A program made the translations under genes and the position numbers. A stretch of 64,000 nucleotides of DNA from Alopecurus myosuroides (lineage: Eukaryota; Streptophyta; Magnoliopsida; Poales; Poaceae), in assembly GCA_028641055.1 (NCBI GenBank), contig CM054062.1, forward strand, positions 236,604,376 to 236,668,375. Reading direction: 5' to 3'. Shown here piece after piece: positions 10,801-20,347 of this stretch; positions within the stretch are counted from its first letter, which is position 1; each line of letters opens with the position of its first letter. The notes beneath the pieces were generated by a model that saw only the letters and a list, made by a program, of their open reading frames with translations, was not told the origin of the DNA and made no database searches.

Positions 10801-11418
10801 GCGTCAGTCGCGCACCCTGCCTCCAATGGGCAAGTTGAGAGAGCAAATGGGATGGTACTGGCAGGCATCAAGCCAAGGCTGATTGAGCCATTGCTGAAAA
10901 CACCCGGGTGTTGGCTAGAAGAGTTGCCAGCGGTGTTGTGGAGTCTAAGGACTACCCCTAACCGGTCAACCGGCTACACGCCATTCTTCTTGGTATACGG
11001 GGCTGAGGCCGTGTTGCCAATAGACTTAGAGCATGACTCCCCCCGAGTAGCCCTCTACACTGAGGTGGAGGCGAGAGAAGCTCGAGAAGACGACGTTGAC
11101 CTGCTTGAAGAAGCAAGAGAGCTGACTCTGTCACGTTCGGCTATCTACCAGCAAAACCTGCGGCGTTATCATAGCCGAAAGGTGAACCCAAGGGTTTTCC
11201 GAGAAGGAGACATGGTCCTTAGGCTTGTGCAGCGCACAGCCGGGATGCACAAGTTGTCTCCTCCATGGGAAGGGCCTTTCATTGTCAGCAAAGCGCTGCA
11301 CAATGACGCGTACTATCTTGTAGATGTGCGCCCATCACAGGCGAACAGGGCAGATAAAGCTGGAGAGGAAACCAAGCGTCCCTGGAATGTAGCTCTACTC
11401 CGTCGTTTTCATTCGTAA
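7867..11418 (+). CDS. Tat pol: reverse transcriptase, RNase H, integrase
   Basis: The frame is open without interruption for about 1180 codons. Reverse transcriptase comes first, with DPFPLPRIDQ, the FGLRNAGATYQ motif and the catalytic YVDDIVIK. An RNase H domain related to the RT thumb follows. A second RNase H-like domain with FDGSK and YGDSDLVVQQ comes next, the dual arrangement known in Tat elements. A linker with a 7-residue repeat follows, then an integrase zinc finger (H-H-C-C ending CAGCQMF) and the catalytic core with LDMVGPF, TDNGTNF and the glutamate in GQVERANG. No chromodomain follows. The product would copy the element RNA and insert the cDNA. There is no ATG near the start, so expression depends on passing the preceding TAG. 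Confidence 0.9.
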   Translation, partial: ESALIHFLRENRDVFAWTNEDLPGVPRELVEHSLHVRPDARPVKQALRRFGDERRKAIGDQITKLLISNFIMEVLHPDWLANPVMVEKKKEDPEAATAWRMCVDYTDLNKACPKDPFPLPRIDQVIDSTAGCELLSFIDAYSGFHQIALNPADQIKTAFITPYGAYCYRVMCFGLRNAGATYQRCMQKCLHDQLGKNVQVYVDDIVIKTNKTHTLLADLEETFANLRRYKMKLNPSKCTFGVPAGKLLGFLVSSRGIEANPSKIKAIESMSLPRSLKDVQKFTGCLASLSRFLGRMGEKALPLYQLMKKSDKFIWTPQADVAFNELKAMLASAPVLASPLPKEPMLLYIAATNRVVSVVIVVEREEEGKSVQRPVYYLSEVLSSSKQNYPHYQKMTYGVYLGARKLKHYFQEHPITVVSSAPISDIMGNKEASGRVAKWAIELAAYAPAYTRREAIKSQVLAEFLVDWAEMQYEPPAPVSNYWKMHFDGSKVKEGLGAGVVLTSPKRDQLKYVLQIHFKASNNVAEYEAVVHGLRVAKEVGVQRIICYGDSDLVVQQVSGTWDALDANMASYRFLVQSMTGFFEGCEFQHIHRAENEAADELSKLGSSRQSIPAGIALEHLRKPSIKPSPNSESIFVPSLPSEESDPMEIDWESAAGNPGTAVPYSGTATPYSGTGVPYSGTATPYPGTATPYPGTAIPYPGTAIPYSGTAALNPEAVAFIEEVLANRSGLQRSAPTPPVQPPEPVPMEMDEPVFPVRETPNWAMPILSFLRDGTLPEDEVTARQIQRRSKGYALVRDVLHKRSATGVLQRCVSPEEGEEILVEIHQGECGHHASSRALVKKAFRHGFYWLTALQQAEDIVRKCAGCQMFASKIHMPASELKTIPITWPFAVWCLDMVGPFKPAKGNMTHILVMVDKFTKWIEVKPIRKCDGVTAVKFVKDVIMRYGYPHSIITDNGTNFAEGAMVRFCRNKHIRLDVASVAHPASNGQVERANGMVLAGIKPRLIEPLLKTPGCWLEELPAVLWSLRTTPNRSTGYTPFFLVYGAEAVLPIDLEHDSPRVALYTEVEAREAREDDVDLLEEARELTLSRSAIYQQNLRRYHSRKVNPRVFREGDMVLRLVQRTAGMHKLSPPWEGPFIVSKALHNDAYYLVDVRPSQANRADKAGEETKRPWNVALLRRFHS
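9843..10010 (+). repeat. 21-bp minisatellite in the RNase H-integrase linker
   Basis: Eight units with a 21-base period start at 9843, 9864, 9885, 9906, 9927, 9948, 9969 and 9990. Each begins GGGGACTG and encodes variants of GTAVPYS. The core GGGGACTGC is the same as the polypurine tract next to the 3' LTR (17847-17855). Confidence 0.9.
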
Positions 11419-12095
11419 GCAAAGATGTGTATGTACCCTTTCATCCGAGTTGAAATTCTACTCTGCAATCTAAAATTGTTCTCGGGGACTGCCCTCATCC
11501 AAAATTGCTCTAAGTGTTTTTACTCGGCTTGTTCTTTTGTCTATTCGGTTGCTTCACTTCAGAACTCAAAAGTGCATTGAGTACTGTGTTTAAACCTATA
11601 TGCCAACTCTTCGACTCCGCTGCTGTCCGAAACCCGGCTTCATGGCAAGCAAGAGAACAAGCAAAAGGTCAATGAGCACACGAAAATCACTAAGGAAGAA
11701 AGAGTGCAGGAACCGAGTAGATTGTCGGTTACTTTTTGTTCCCTGTTTTCGTCTTCTCGGCTAGGTGGTGGGCTGCGTTATCATGATTGTTTTCTAGCGG
11801 CTAAGTATTTGCAGTCTTGTTCTTTGATTCTTGTGACTCGAATACCAAACAAGCGACAAGTCGCAGGTAGAGCAGAGATGACAAGACAGGGTGAATAAGA
11901 AAAGCTACTCGGGGACTCGCATGAAAACACAACTCGGCATTAAGCCATTGTCGTGCAAATTGATTAATGTCAACGTAAACCGAGTGGGCATAAAAACTGA
12001 GTAGCAAGCAAGATAAAGGTAGTCTGTTACATCTGCTCCCGGCATCCCGGGGATCTGATAAAATGTTCAAGTGAAAGAAAAGATTGCAGGTTGCT
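11419..12095. other. Convergent spacer between pol and the antisense gene
   Basis: This 677-bp stretch lies between the pol stop and the stop of the opposite-strand gene. It has no convincing coding frame. It carries further copies of the CGGGGACT motif (near 11483 and 11909). Both transcripts should end here, so overlapping 3' ends are possible. Confidence 0.6.
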
Positions 12096-15000
12096 TCAAG
12101 TTGCAGAGGAGATGTTCTCGGCGCTGGCCTTGGCGGCTGTTTCCTCGGCGGCGGCCTTGGCAGCAGTTTCTTCAGTAGCAGTGGCGGTAGCTGCTTCTTC
12201 GGTGCCGGCTTGAGTGGCATCCGCTCCCGTCTGCACGACGGTGGATTCCTCCATCTCGGCATCCTCCTGGGTGGCCGTCTGCTCGGAAGTGGCCGTGGCT
12301 ACCGAGACGGGTCCTGGAGCCGAGGAGGAGCCTGAAGCGTGGCCAGGAGGAGGCACCGTGTCGTCGAGAGCAGCACCTGAGGAGGTGCCAAAGTCGAGTG
12401 GCTCGCTGTCGATGTGCGCCCCTTCGTCTTCATCGCTACTCGCGACGACGGTGGCCTTGCCCTTCCCGGCTTTGCCCTTGGGAGATTCGAAGTACTCCCC
12501 AAGTTCCTCCTCATCGTCATCTTCGTCGTCCTCGTACTCGGTGTCGGGTTCGGGGACGCCATCGATGTAGACCTCCGTCTCGGCGCACTCTGCGACATCA
12601 TATGCAATCTGCTTGCGCAAGGCCACGCTGTCGGCATCAGTCTCCCACTTGGAGTTATTGCGCTTCCCGCGGATGAGCTGCATGTCCAGGTTCTCATACC
12701 AGGACGCAATGCAGAGAAGCATCACATCCGCACCAGCACGGGCTCCGGAGGCTCGCCACTTCTTTAACTCGGCCTTCACGCCTTCCAGCTTGAGGGCGAG
12801 CGCCCGCATGCTTTTTGGCTCAGGATCATGGGGCCAGAACAGCCGGTGGAGCTCAATGCCCGCGTGCATCAAATCAGTCCCGCAGCCGGCCAGCTGTTCG
12901 AAGTAACCTTTGAGCACCACCAAGCTGTCCTCGATATCAGCCCTGGTGTCAATCGGCTCACCCAGTGAAAGGCGAACTGCTCGGGCCTTGGCTATCGAGG
13001 GCGCAGAGGTAGACTCAAGACGAGGCCAAATCTCTGAAATAGCAAGTGGCAAGATCAAAAACCGAGAAAGAAAAGAGGAAGCCGAGAAGGAATAGAACCG
13101 AGAAGAAAAGATGCAATGAAGAAAAGAACTTACCGATTAGTTGGCGGCGCAGCTGCTGCAGCTTGGATCTCCAGGATTCCTCGTTGTTAATCTGCTTTGA
13201 TTGAACCTGGCGCAGGGTGTCCATCTGAGCGAAAAGATCAGCGTTGGTCTTCTTCAGAGTCTCGCACTCGGCCTCGAGGGCCCTCTCCTTGGCCTTAAAG
13301 GTAGTCTCGGCCTTGGCTTTCTCGGCGATGGCCGCGTCCCTCTCGGCGCCAATCTTCACGGCGTCTTGGAGCGCGTTCTGAAGCTGGACCTGCAGCTTCT
13401 CCATCTCGGTGGTGTGGTCCTTAATCAGAGTAATAGCCTGATCGGACAGCTGTTTCTCCACCTCTGCTGGCTGGACGCAATCTTGGTGTGCCTCAGCAAA
13501 TGACTTATAATCTTCTGCGAAAAGATAAGATAAGGTCAGCAGATATGCAGAGAAGAAACAAATTCGAGACAGAACCGAGTAAACAACAAGCTCACCTTCA
13601 AGTCTCTTTATGGTGGCCTCGGAGTCTGCCACAAAAGCACGGCACTTCTCGTGCTCGTCGACTAGGGCCTTCAGGTTAGCTGCAGAGAAGGAAAGGTTAG
13701 TGCCAAAGAAAGCAGGAGCGAGCGTAAAAATAAAACGCAGAAACCGCGTAGCTAAAAGGCCTACCCTGCACTTCAGTCAGCTGCTGGCTGCTCTCATTGG
13801 CGTTTTTGCTTGCGGCCTCGGCATCTGCCTTCTCTTTCTCCAGTGCGGTGATGCGTCTCCTGGCGATGGAGTGGTTCCAGAGAAGGATGCGGTACAAGTT
13901 GGTCCGCTTGAGAACGCTATCCTGAAAACCGAGAAGAAAATGAGTTAGGCAAAGCAGAGAAGATTTGGCCCGAGTAGGAGGCTACTCGGAGAGTGTCCAC
14001 CTACTCGACCCAAATCTCGGGGACTGGGAGTGATGGTGAGAAAGAAGGAAGGCGAGTAGAAGAGAAGAAAATTCAACTCGGAAAAGGCAAAAAGACTTAC
14101 TGCGTAGCTCTGTTCGATATCTTCGGCGTTCTTGCGGTGCAAGAACATCTTGGCTGCGAGGGTGGCGGTGTCGGTGGAGACGGACATGGGCTGGTGTCCC
14201 AAGTCGATCTTGTTCCACTCCACGCGGTAGTGGTCGACGGAGCCAAGGGTCAAGCCATGCCACTTATCCTCTCCGAGAACCCCGCTGTCCCACTTGGCGC
14301 TGATGTAGCCGACAGTATCCAATACCTGCTCAAGACCCTTGGAGGTTATTGGCTTGTCTTGGGGTCCCCGAGAAGCAATATTGACGGGTTTATTCTGGGC
14401 TGGATCGAAGGGAGGAGTATTCCTGGCTACTGCTTTCCTCCCCTTCTGAATAGCTACAGCTTTATCTTGGGGAGGGAAGCCGATGCTATGTTGGTGGCTA
14501 ACCTCAATCATATATTCCGGGTAGCAAGGCTGGCCAGCAGCGCGAGCGCCCGCAGAGAGTGCAGCAGGAATCGGGCCGGAGTCGCGGATCGCGAGTGCTC
14601 CGCCTGCGGATGCGCCTTGCTCTCTGGCCCTTTTCTTCGTCTGCTCCTTCTCGATCTTCTTCTTCTCGGGATCCTCGGGTTTCTTCCCCTCAGTCTTGGC
14701 CTTTGCCTTCTCGGCGACTGCTTCCTCGGCAGCTCGCTTCTCGGCTTTCTTCTGTTCAGCCCTGGCCTTCTTCTGCTCGGCCTTGGCTCTCTCAGCAGTT
14801 TCTTTCTCGGCTTTGGCCTTCTCGGCGGCTTCCTCCTTGGCCTTGGCCTCCTCGACAGCCACCTTATCGGCAGTCTCCTTCTCGGATAGACCCTTCTTGG
14901 AGCAGTAATCCCTCAAAGCATCAAGGGCCTGTTGCTTGGCTGCCCGCCCAGGAGAGCTGAATGTGTCCTTGCTCTGTGGAGACGAGGAAGAGGTTGGTGG

Positions 15001-17172
15001 TGTAGGGCCTTGCGCAGTTGGTGGCGTAGGGCCTTGCGCAGTTGGTGGCGCCGCAGATCCACCGCCTGGCAGTGGGTAGACATCTGCTACGGTAGCGTCC
15101 GCGGCGGGGTCATCTGTCACCAGCTGCTCGGCAGCAACATTCTCTTGTGCGGCAGCCTCGGTGGTGGGCTGCTCTGCCTCTGGCCGCTCAAGGGCGGCGG
15201 CGTCTTGCTTTTCTTGTTCTTGATTCTCCTCGGCGTTGCTAGCCGGAGGAGAAGGGGGTCTCTCGTCGTGGACGGCGGCGTCATGTGATGCTGGTTCAGA
15301 CGCTGCTCCTTGTGCTGGGTTGGCAGCAGCAACATTGGCGTCGCGGTCCTCATCGTCATCGTCCAGGTTGACCAGAGGTACTGGTTTCTTCCGGGCTGGG
15401 TCGGATGCGAGGGCTGCGTTCGCATCCATGGCAGGACTGCAGAGAAGAAAGGAATCAGGAATTGGAAGAAAATGGGGAAAGTGGTACTGCGCGAGAAGAA
15501 AGACGACCGGGAAGGAAGCTTACGCGGTAGTGGAAGAGAGCTGTTTCCTCTTTCTCTTCGTGGTGAGCTTGGTGGGTTTCTTCTTCTCGGGGGTCTCTCC
15601 CTCCTCGGCGGGCTTCTTCTTCTTCTTGGCAGGGGGCGCTCGTGCTTCGCCGCCTGTCCGTTTGCGAGTTTCGGGAGGGGCAACCGACAGAGGCTTGACG
15701 ACAAGGGGCGCATCGCCCTCGTTCTCGTCCTCATCCTCGTCGTCCTTCTCCGCAGCGGCCTCATCTGAGAAATTCAAAGGAAAGAAGAAGTGAATCAGAA
15801 ATAGCAATACAAGGAGTTGATGCTTCCCGGAAACAAGCAAGATGAGGATGCTATTACCGTCAGAGCCGTCGTCCGCCCAAGTGTTAAGGACGTCGCGCTT
15901 CTCGGGAACGGGGCTGCTCTGCTCCGCGTCATCAGAGGGGGGTACATCATCCTCCTCGCGATCCTTGGACGAGTTGTCCTCGAAGACCTCGCTGCTTTCA
16001 GTGAGCTGGCGAGTAAGAGTCTGAAAGGCAGAGAAGGATCACAAGTTAGCCGAGTACCAGAAAAGAACTCTACTCGGGTAGGCGTGCACCCACGAAGCAC
16101 ACTAAGCCTAGGCTTTTTTCTAAATTTCCTACTCGACGAGGCGTGCAGGCACAAAGCACACTAAGCCTAAGGCGATTTAGCTAAGTGTCCTACTCGGTGC
16201 ACGAGGCGATTGCTAGTCGAGGCGGAAAGAGAAGCTATCTACTCGGAAGGCAGAGACGAAAACAGAGTAAGGGAGACGTACCCGTAAGATTGGAGTCCTA
16301 CGGCTGAACGGGAGGAACCCGTACCGCCACTTCTCGTTGAGGCTGGTCTTCAGGATGTTCCTGGCAAGCCGGGGAACGTCAGCGTCGTCGATCTCGACGG
16401 TGGTGGTCCTGGTGCAATCGCGAGGCCCTCCCATGTAACACATGAGGTGGCATCGCTCCTGCAGAGGGAGCACCCGGCGTTTGATCCAGCACGCTACTGG
16501 ATCGTCATTCCTGAGGCCATGCGTCTTCAGCCAGGCGAGTTGCGTCTCTATCTCGGTGGCGTTCTCGTCGTTGACGGGCTTCTCCTTCCAATTCGACCCG
16601 AGTGGAGCACGCTTGCTCCAAGGGGGCAGGTTGATCCGATCGTCGACGGGGGCTCCATCAGCGGCGGCAACGTTCCTCACGTAGAAGAACGTTTGCTGCC
16701 ACATTCGGCAGGAATCCAGCCCCTGGATGCGGGGGTGGTTCGTCCCGTTCCGCTGCACCATCATGGCGCAGCCGACGTCGGTGGCGCGAGGAACGCCCGC
16801 GCCGTCCTTCTTCCCGACGGATTGTTGGCGAAGATGGAAGTAGTGGAGCCACGTCTCCACGGTGGGCCTGATGCCGAGAAAAGCCTCGCACACCACGGCG
16901 TGGTATGCGAGGAAAACGACTGCATTGGGCGGCAGATGGTGCATCTGCAGCCCGAAGTGATTCAGGAACTTACGCATGAAGTCCGATGCTGGCAGCCCGA
17001 ACCCGCGCTCGAAGTGGGACATGAACACCACGCGCTCTCCGTCCCTGGGCTTGGGCACGACCTCGTCGTCGGGTGCCCGGCACTCCACGCCGGGGGGAAC
17101 CCTTCTCTCGTTCACGAGCCAGGCGAGGTTGGCTTGGGTGATGGAGGAACCGGCCCAGCAGGACTTGGCCAT
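12096..17172 (-). CDS. Antisense spliced gene of the Tat element, PF04195-type protein
   Basis: I assembled eight exons on the minus strand: 17172-16282, 16020-15858, 15764-15524, 15436-14101, 13921-13765, 13679-13596, 13514-13134 and 13033-12096. Every junction is GT-AG, every phase matches, and the total is 4191 nt (1396 residues plus stop). Exon 1 encodes the domain named 'putative gypsy type transposon' (about residues 45-210, with HFERGFGLP and FLNHFGLQMHHLPPNAV). Exon 3 is rich in lysine clusters that resemble nuclear localisation signals. Exon 4 holds a long Lys/Ala/Glu-rich coiled-coil-like tract. Exons 5-7 are heptad-rich, and the C-terminus is acidic then Ala/Thr/Glu-rich. The gene lies between pol and the 3' LTR with its own TATA box. 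Its function is unknown. The splice model is my inference from sequence; the intact frame across seven junctions is strong support. Confidence 0.82.
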
Positions 17173-17840
17173 GGTTGCGGGTGGAAGAATCGGAAATCAA
17201 ACGGGGTTGGTGGCGGAGCGAGTCCGCGGCGGCGCAGAGGCTAGCGCGGCGGCGGAGCGCTCGGTGGCGGAGAAGAACGGGAGGAAGAAGAGGAAATGAG
17301 CAGGGAAGGGGAAAAGAAAGTTACCGCGGGGGTATTTATACCTCCTCGGCGAGATTACCGTTACCACCACGGTAGTGGGATCGGCTGTGGCGTGTGGTGG
17401 GTCATGTGGCCGGATAGAAACGCACACAAGCGCGGGCTGCGCGCGTAACGGCCGCATTTGATCCCACCTTCAGATCGTGGCCAGTAATTGCGCGTGATGG
17501 GACATGACGGCCGGTGGGCCCACGGCGTGAAAACTGGACACGTGGCGTCGTGTCCTGGGCAACCAAACGACAAGGTCGTGGATGCTTGACACGTAGGCAG
17601 TGCCTGCGTGAAGGGCTGGATGTTGCTCTGCGCTGCAGAGGCTCAGTCTGCAAAATTTCGCTAAGTCTTTTTACTCGGATACAGAGTAGAAAGCAAGTGA
17701 TACTCGGAAAGAGGAGACTCAAGATACTTTCCGGATAGCTACTCGGAGGACCTACTCGGCATCTTGAGGTTCGATGGCTGAGATGCAAAGGCTGGTTTTA
17801 AGCTGGCAGAGCCTAGTGAACAAGTTCGCAAGACTCAACC
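17173..17840 (-). other. Promoter and upstream region of the antisense gene
   Basis: The segment between the antisense start codon and the 3' LTR holds the TATA box, a purine-rich 5' leader and several CTACTCGG/ACTCGG motifs that also recur in the LTR. No coding frame is supported. Confidence 0.45.
17333..17340 (-). promoter_or_regulatory. TATA box of the antisense gene in the complete Tat element
   Basis: On the minus strand this reads TATAAATA, 160 bases upstream of the ATG at 17172. The same octamer stands upstream of the equivalent gene in the second Tat element (36544-36551). Confidence 0.65.
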
Positions 17841-17842
17841 AG

Positions 17843-17855
17843 CTTCGGGGACTGC
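17843..17855 (+). other. Polypurine tract of the complete Tat element
   Basis: CTTCGGGGACTGC abuts the 3' LTR start TGTCGG. The pol-deleted Tat element has the closely similar GGGGACTAC at the same place. Confidence 0.7.
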
Positions 17856-18778
17856 TGTCGGGGGGTTACCCCCGAGTAGGGTAAAGACAGGTGGTAAAGG
17901 CCGCGTACGGAAGAGAGGTTTGGCCGAGTAGCCGACTACCGGGTACTCGCTACCCGGCCGACTGCTACCCGGTCTCACCTCAAGATGGCCAGAAGGAGAT
18001 ATCAATCAGTTTCTACCATGTCGAGTAGAAGGTTTGGCCCGAGTACAATTGGCGGGAACATTTGGCGGGAAACTACTCGGGCAGGAAGTCAAAGGAGCCG
18101 TTCTGACACAGGATCCCGCGTATCCTGGGTCCGTACTTGGCAGCATTCGAACTACTGTTCACGTGGGGACGGTCTGTCTGACAGTGACAGCATGGAAGCA
18201 GTCGGTGGCAGGATAAGGGGGACCTACTCTGTGACTAGGTACAGTGATACCAGTCTGTCCCCTAGTTTTGCCCAACGACTTTACAGAAGCAGCCAAGACC
18301 AACGACCAAAGCTGTCAGCGGGTACTCGGAGAAAGGACAGTGTGGACACTATGTCGACACTTGTCCAGATTTGGACGTATCCGGCTAGGGCACCATGTAT
18401 ATAAGGTGCCCAGCCGCCTCCTGCGCGAGAGAGACTCACAGATGCTCTTAGACGATCTCATTCCAGGCTCATTGAGAACCCTAGAAACCCTAAGTTCTTG
18501 ACCTAGCTCTACTCGGAGAGGGGCAAGGGGCTACTCGGTAGCGATATCAGTTGTGTTGTACCTACTCGGAGAGACACCGTAATACATAGAGAAAGGCAGG
18601 AGTAGGGGTTTTACCTCCTCACGAGGGCCCTGAACCTGGGTATATCGTGTTGTTTGTGTTGTGTGGATCTTACCTCACGCGGCTACTGGTCGCGTGATCC
18701 CTCCCCGGACACCTCCAGCGTCCATCGTCCCCACATCTTTAGCCATCCCATGGCATCTGCCGTGACACCACCACGACA
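17856..18778 (+). repeat. 3' LTR of the complete Tat element
   Basis: This copy matches the 5' LTR base for base as far as I can read. It is preceded by the polypurine tract GGGGACTGC and followed by the target duplication TAGAT and the resumed Athila LTR. Confidence 0.95.
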
Positions 18779-19773
18779 TAGATGGTTGTCTTCTCCTCAT
18801 ATGCTTCCATGTTTAGATCTCGTGAGCTGCCTATCATGATCGAGATTGATCTGTTGTAATTATGTATGTTGTGTTTTCTCGGATCCGATGAATATTGAAA
18901 TCATGCCAAGTTGATTATAGTCTTTATTGCATATGTTATTTGTGATCTTGCATGCTTTCCGTTGCTAGTGGTTTCTCTGGCCAAGTAGTTGCTAGTGACT
19001 CCAAGGGGGAGAATTTATGCTTGATAGTGGGTTCATGCCTCCTCACCGCCTTGATCGAGTGATAGAAACGTGAAGGGGGAGGATGTGTTGTTGCCATTAG
19101 GGAGAAAACAACGGTGAGAGTGCCCGCGTGCATAATCATTGCTTACATTACACACTTTGTTTAATGCAGTTATCTGTTGCTTGCAACTTAATACCCAAGG
19201 GAGTTTGGATGATAACCTGAGGGTGGATTACTAGTCATAGATGCAGATGGATTTTGGTCTATGTATATTGTTGTAATGCCCGCACTAAATATCATAGTAG
19301 TCCTCATGTTACAATGTGCACTACGGTGCAACCTCTATTTATCAATGGCCCAGCTGTAATTTGTTCACCCAACATGTTATCTTTATGGAGAGACACCACT
19401 AGTGAACCTATGAACCCCGGTCCATTTTCCACAATGTTAAACAAACCACAACAATTTCCTGATCTCTTTACTTCTTGCAAGCATACATCATTTTCCACAC
19501 TATACGTCTAATCTTTGTTTTCAGCAAGACCAGTGAGATTGACAACCTCACTGTACCGTTGGGACAAAATATTTTGGTTGTGTTGTGTGCAGGTTCCACG
19601 TTGTTGCTGACACCGGTGAGGCGCCATCACCACCGTCAGTGGCCTCAACCTTCCCGAGATCCTCTTCCTCCTACTGGATTGATAACCTTGGTTCTTAACT
19701 GAGGGAAATTCTTGCCACTTGCTCATCACATCCTCCTCTTGGGGTTTCCAACACAAAGCAGTCAAGGAATTTC

Positions 19774-19791
19774 TGGCGCCATTGCCGGGGA
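19774..19791 (+). other. Primer binding site after the Athila-type LTR
   Basis: TGGCGCCATTGCCGGGGA matches the tRNA-Asp-type primer site typical of Athila elements. It marks the start of an internal domain that is cut off within some tens of bases by the decayed Tat element. Confidence 0.7.
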
Positions 19792-19796
19792 CTTAA

Positions 19797-20039
19797 AATT
19801 CATCATCATCAAGAAGTCTCCCCGTCAAGACGCCATCACAAGCAGCAGCGCTCGCGTTTGTGCGGTTGTGGCATCCTGATGTGAACTTCAACTCTGTGGC
19901 GCAACTTCCTGAGACCCGAGGAGCAGCCATTGATTTTGTTCCTCATTATGGGGTTGTGCAGCCTGCAGCGGAGCAAATCGTTCGGCTGACTGCTGCAGAG
20001 ACGGAGCGACTGCTCCGAGAGGATACTGCTTGGCGATAG
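19797..20039 (+). pseudogene. C-terminal stub of a Tat antisense gene
   Basis: An open frame with no usable start ends in TAG at 20037-20039. It encodes the pattern WHPDVNFNSVAQLP followed by VVQPAAEQIV, which parallels the C-terminal part of the antisense protein at 39866-40533 (FFPKLDPAKVISGFPEF, then AAVRPSATTL). It lies on the strand opposite the decayed Tat pol, just past the integrase end, where the antisense gene terminates in the complete element. The rest of the gene and the 3' LTR are gone. The first bases may belong to the adjoining Athila internal domain; the exact junction is uncertain. Confidence 0.6.
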
Positions 20040-20347
20040 TTGTGTCTGTTAAGGTGTATGTACCTTCTGTGTTGTTTGAGTCTTTGAAGGTTTGTACCTT
20101 GTAAACTTGTAAAATATTTGTTGTTCATAGACACTCGAAGATTGTTTATGCTAGTTTTGCGTAGCCCCCGTGTGTTGGGGTGTGATCGTTGTTAGTATGT
20201 AAAGCAAAGGAAAAAAGGATGCGACTGAGTAGTCTTTATAGCTTTGGCTGAGAAACCATGTTTGTATTGCGATGACTGAGAAACCATGTATTTGCTCGGG
20301 TTACAGTGTGGCTGGAACACCCTTATTTTGCGAGTAAAAGTACTCTC

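Larger units (their letters stand above)
3517..18778 (+). mobile_element. Complete Tat-lineage Gypsy retrotransposon with antisense gene
   Basis: The element is 15,262 bp with 923-bp LTRs at 3517-4439 and 17856-18778, flanked by the perfect 5-bp duplication TAGAT (3512-3516 and 18779-18783). It contains, in order, a primer binding site, gag-protease, reverse transcriptase, two RNase H-like regions, integrase without chromodomain, a 677-bp gap, a spliced gene on the opposite strand, and a polypurine tract. Lack of a chromodomain, the DNGSS-type protease motif and the antisense gene place it in the Tat lineage. Reading the LTRs side by side I found no difference, so the insertion is very recent. 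The only coding defect I see on the sense strand is one in-frame TAG at 7864. Confidence 0.93.
3076..19764 (+). repeat. Athila-type LTR, split by the complete Tat element
   Basis: The LTR starts TGATATGTCTCC at 3076 right after the polypurine tract. It is interrupted after 3516, resumes at 18784, and ends with CA at about 19764, giving roughly 1.42 kb net. The two pieces join in register across the inserted element (TSD TAGAT). A TATA-like CTATTTAAT lies near 3290. The second piece carries segments typical of grass Athila-type LTRs, including a run near 19400 containing CCCCGGTCCA. A primer binding site follows the LTR, so this LTR has internal sequence on both sides: the 3' end of one internal domain before it and the 5' start of another after it. 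Confidence 0.8.

Noticed and set aside
13993..14889. A 298-codon plus-strand frame in the complete Tat element, Leu/Gly-rich.
   Set aside because: It is the opposite-strand shadow of exon 4 of the antisense gene, whose Ala/Lys/Glu bias leaves the complement open.
16447..17244. A 265-codon plus-strand frame near the 3' end of the complete Tat element.
   Set aside because: It lies over exon 1 of the antisense gene; that exon has domain support and consistent splice phases, while this frame has none.
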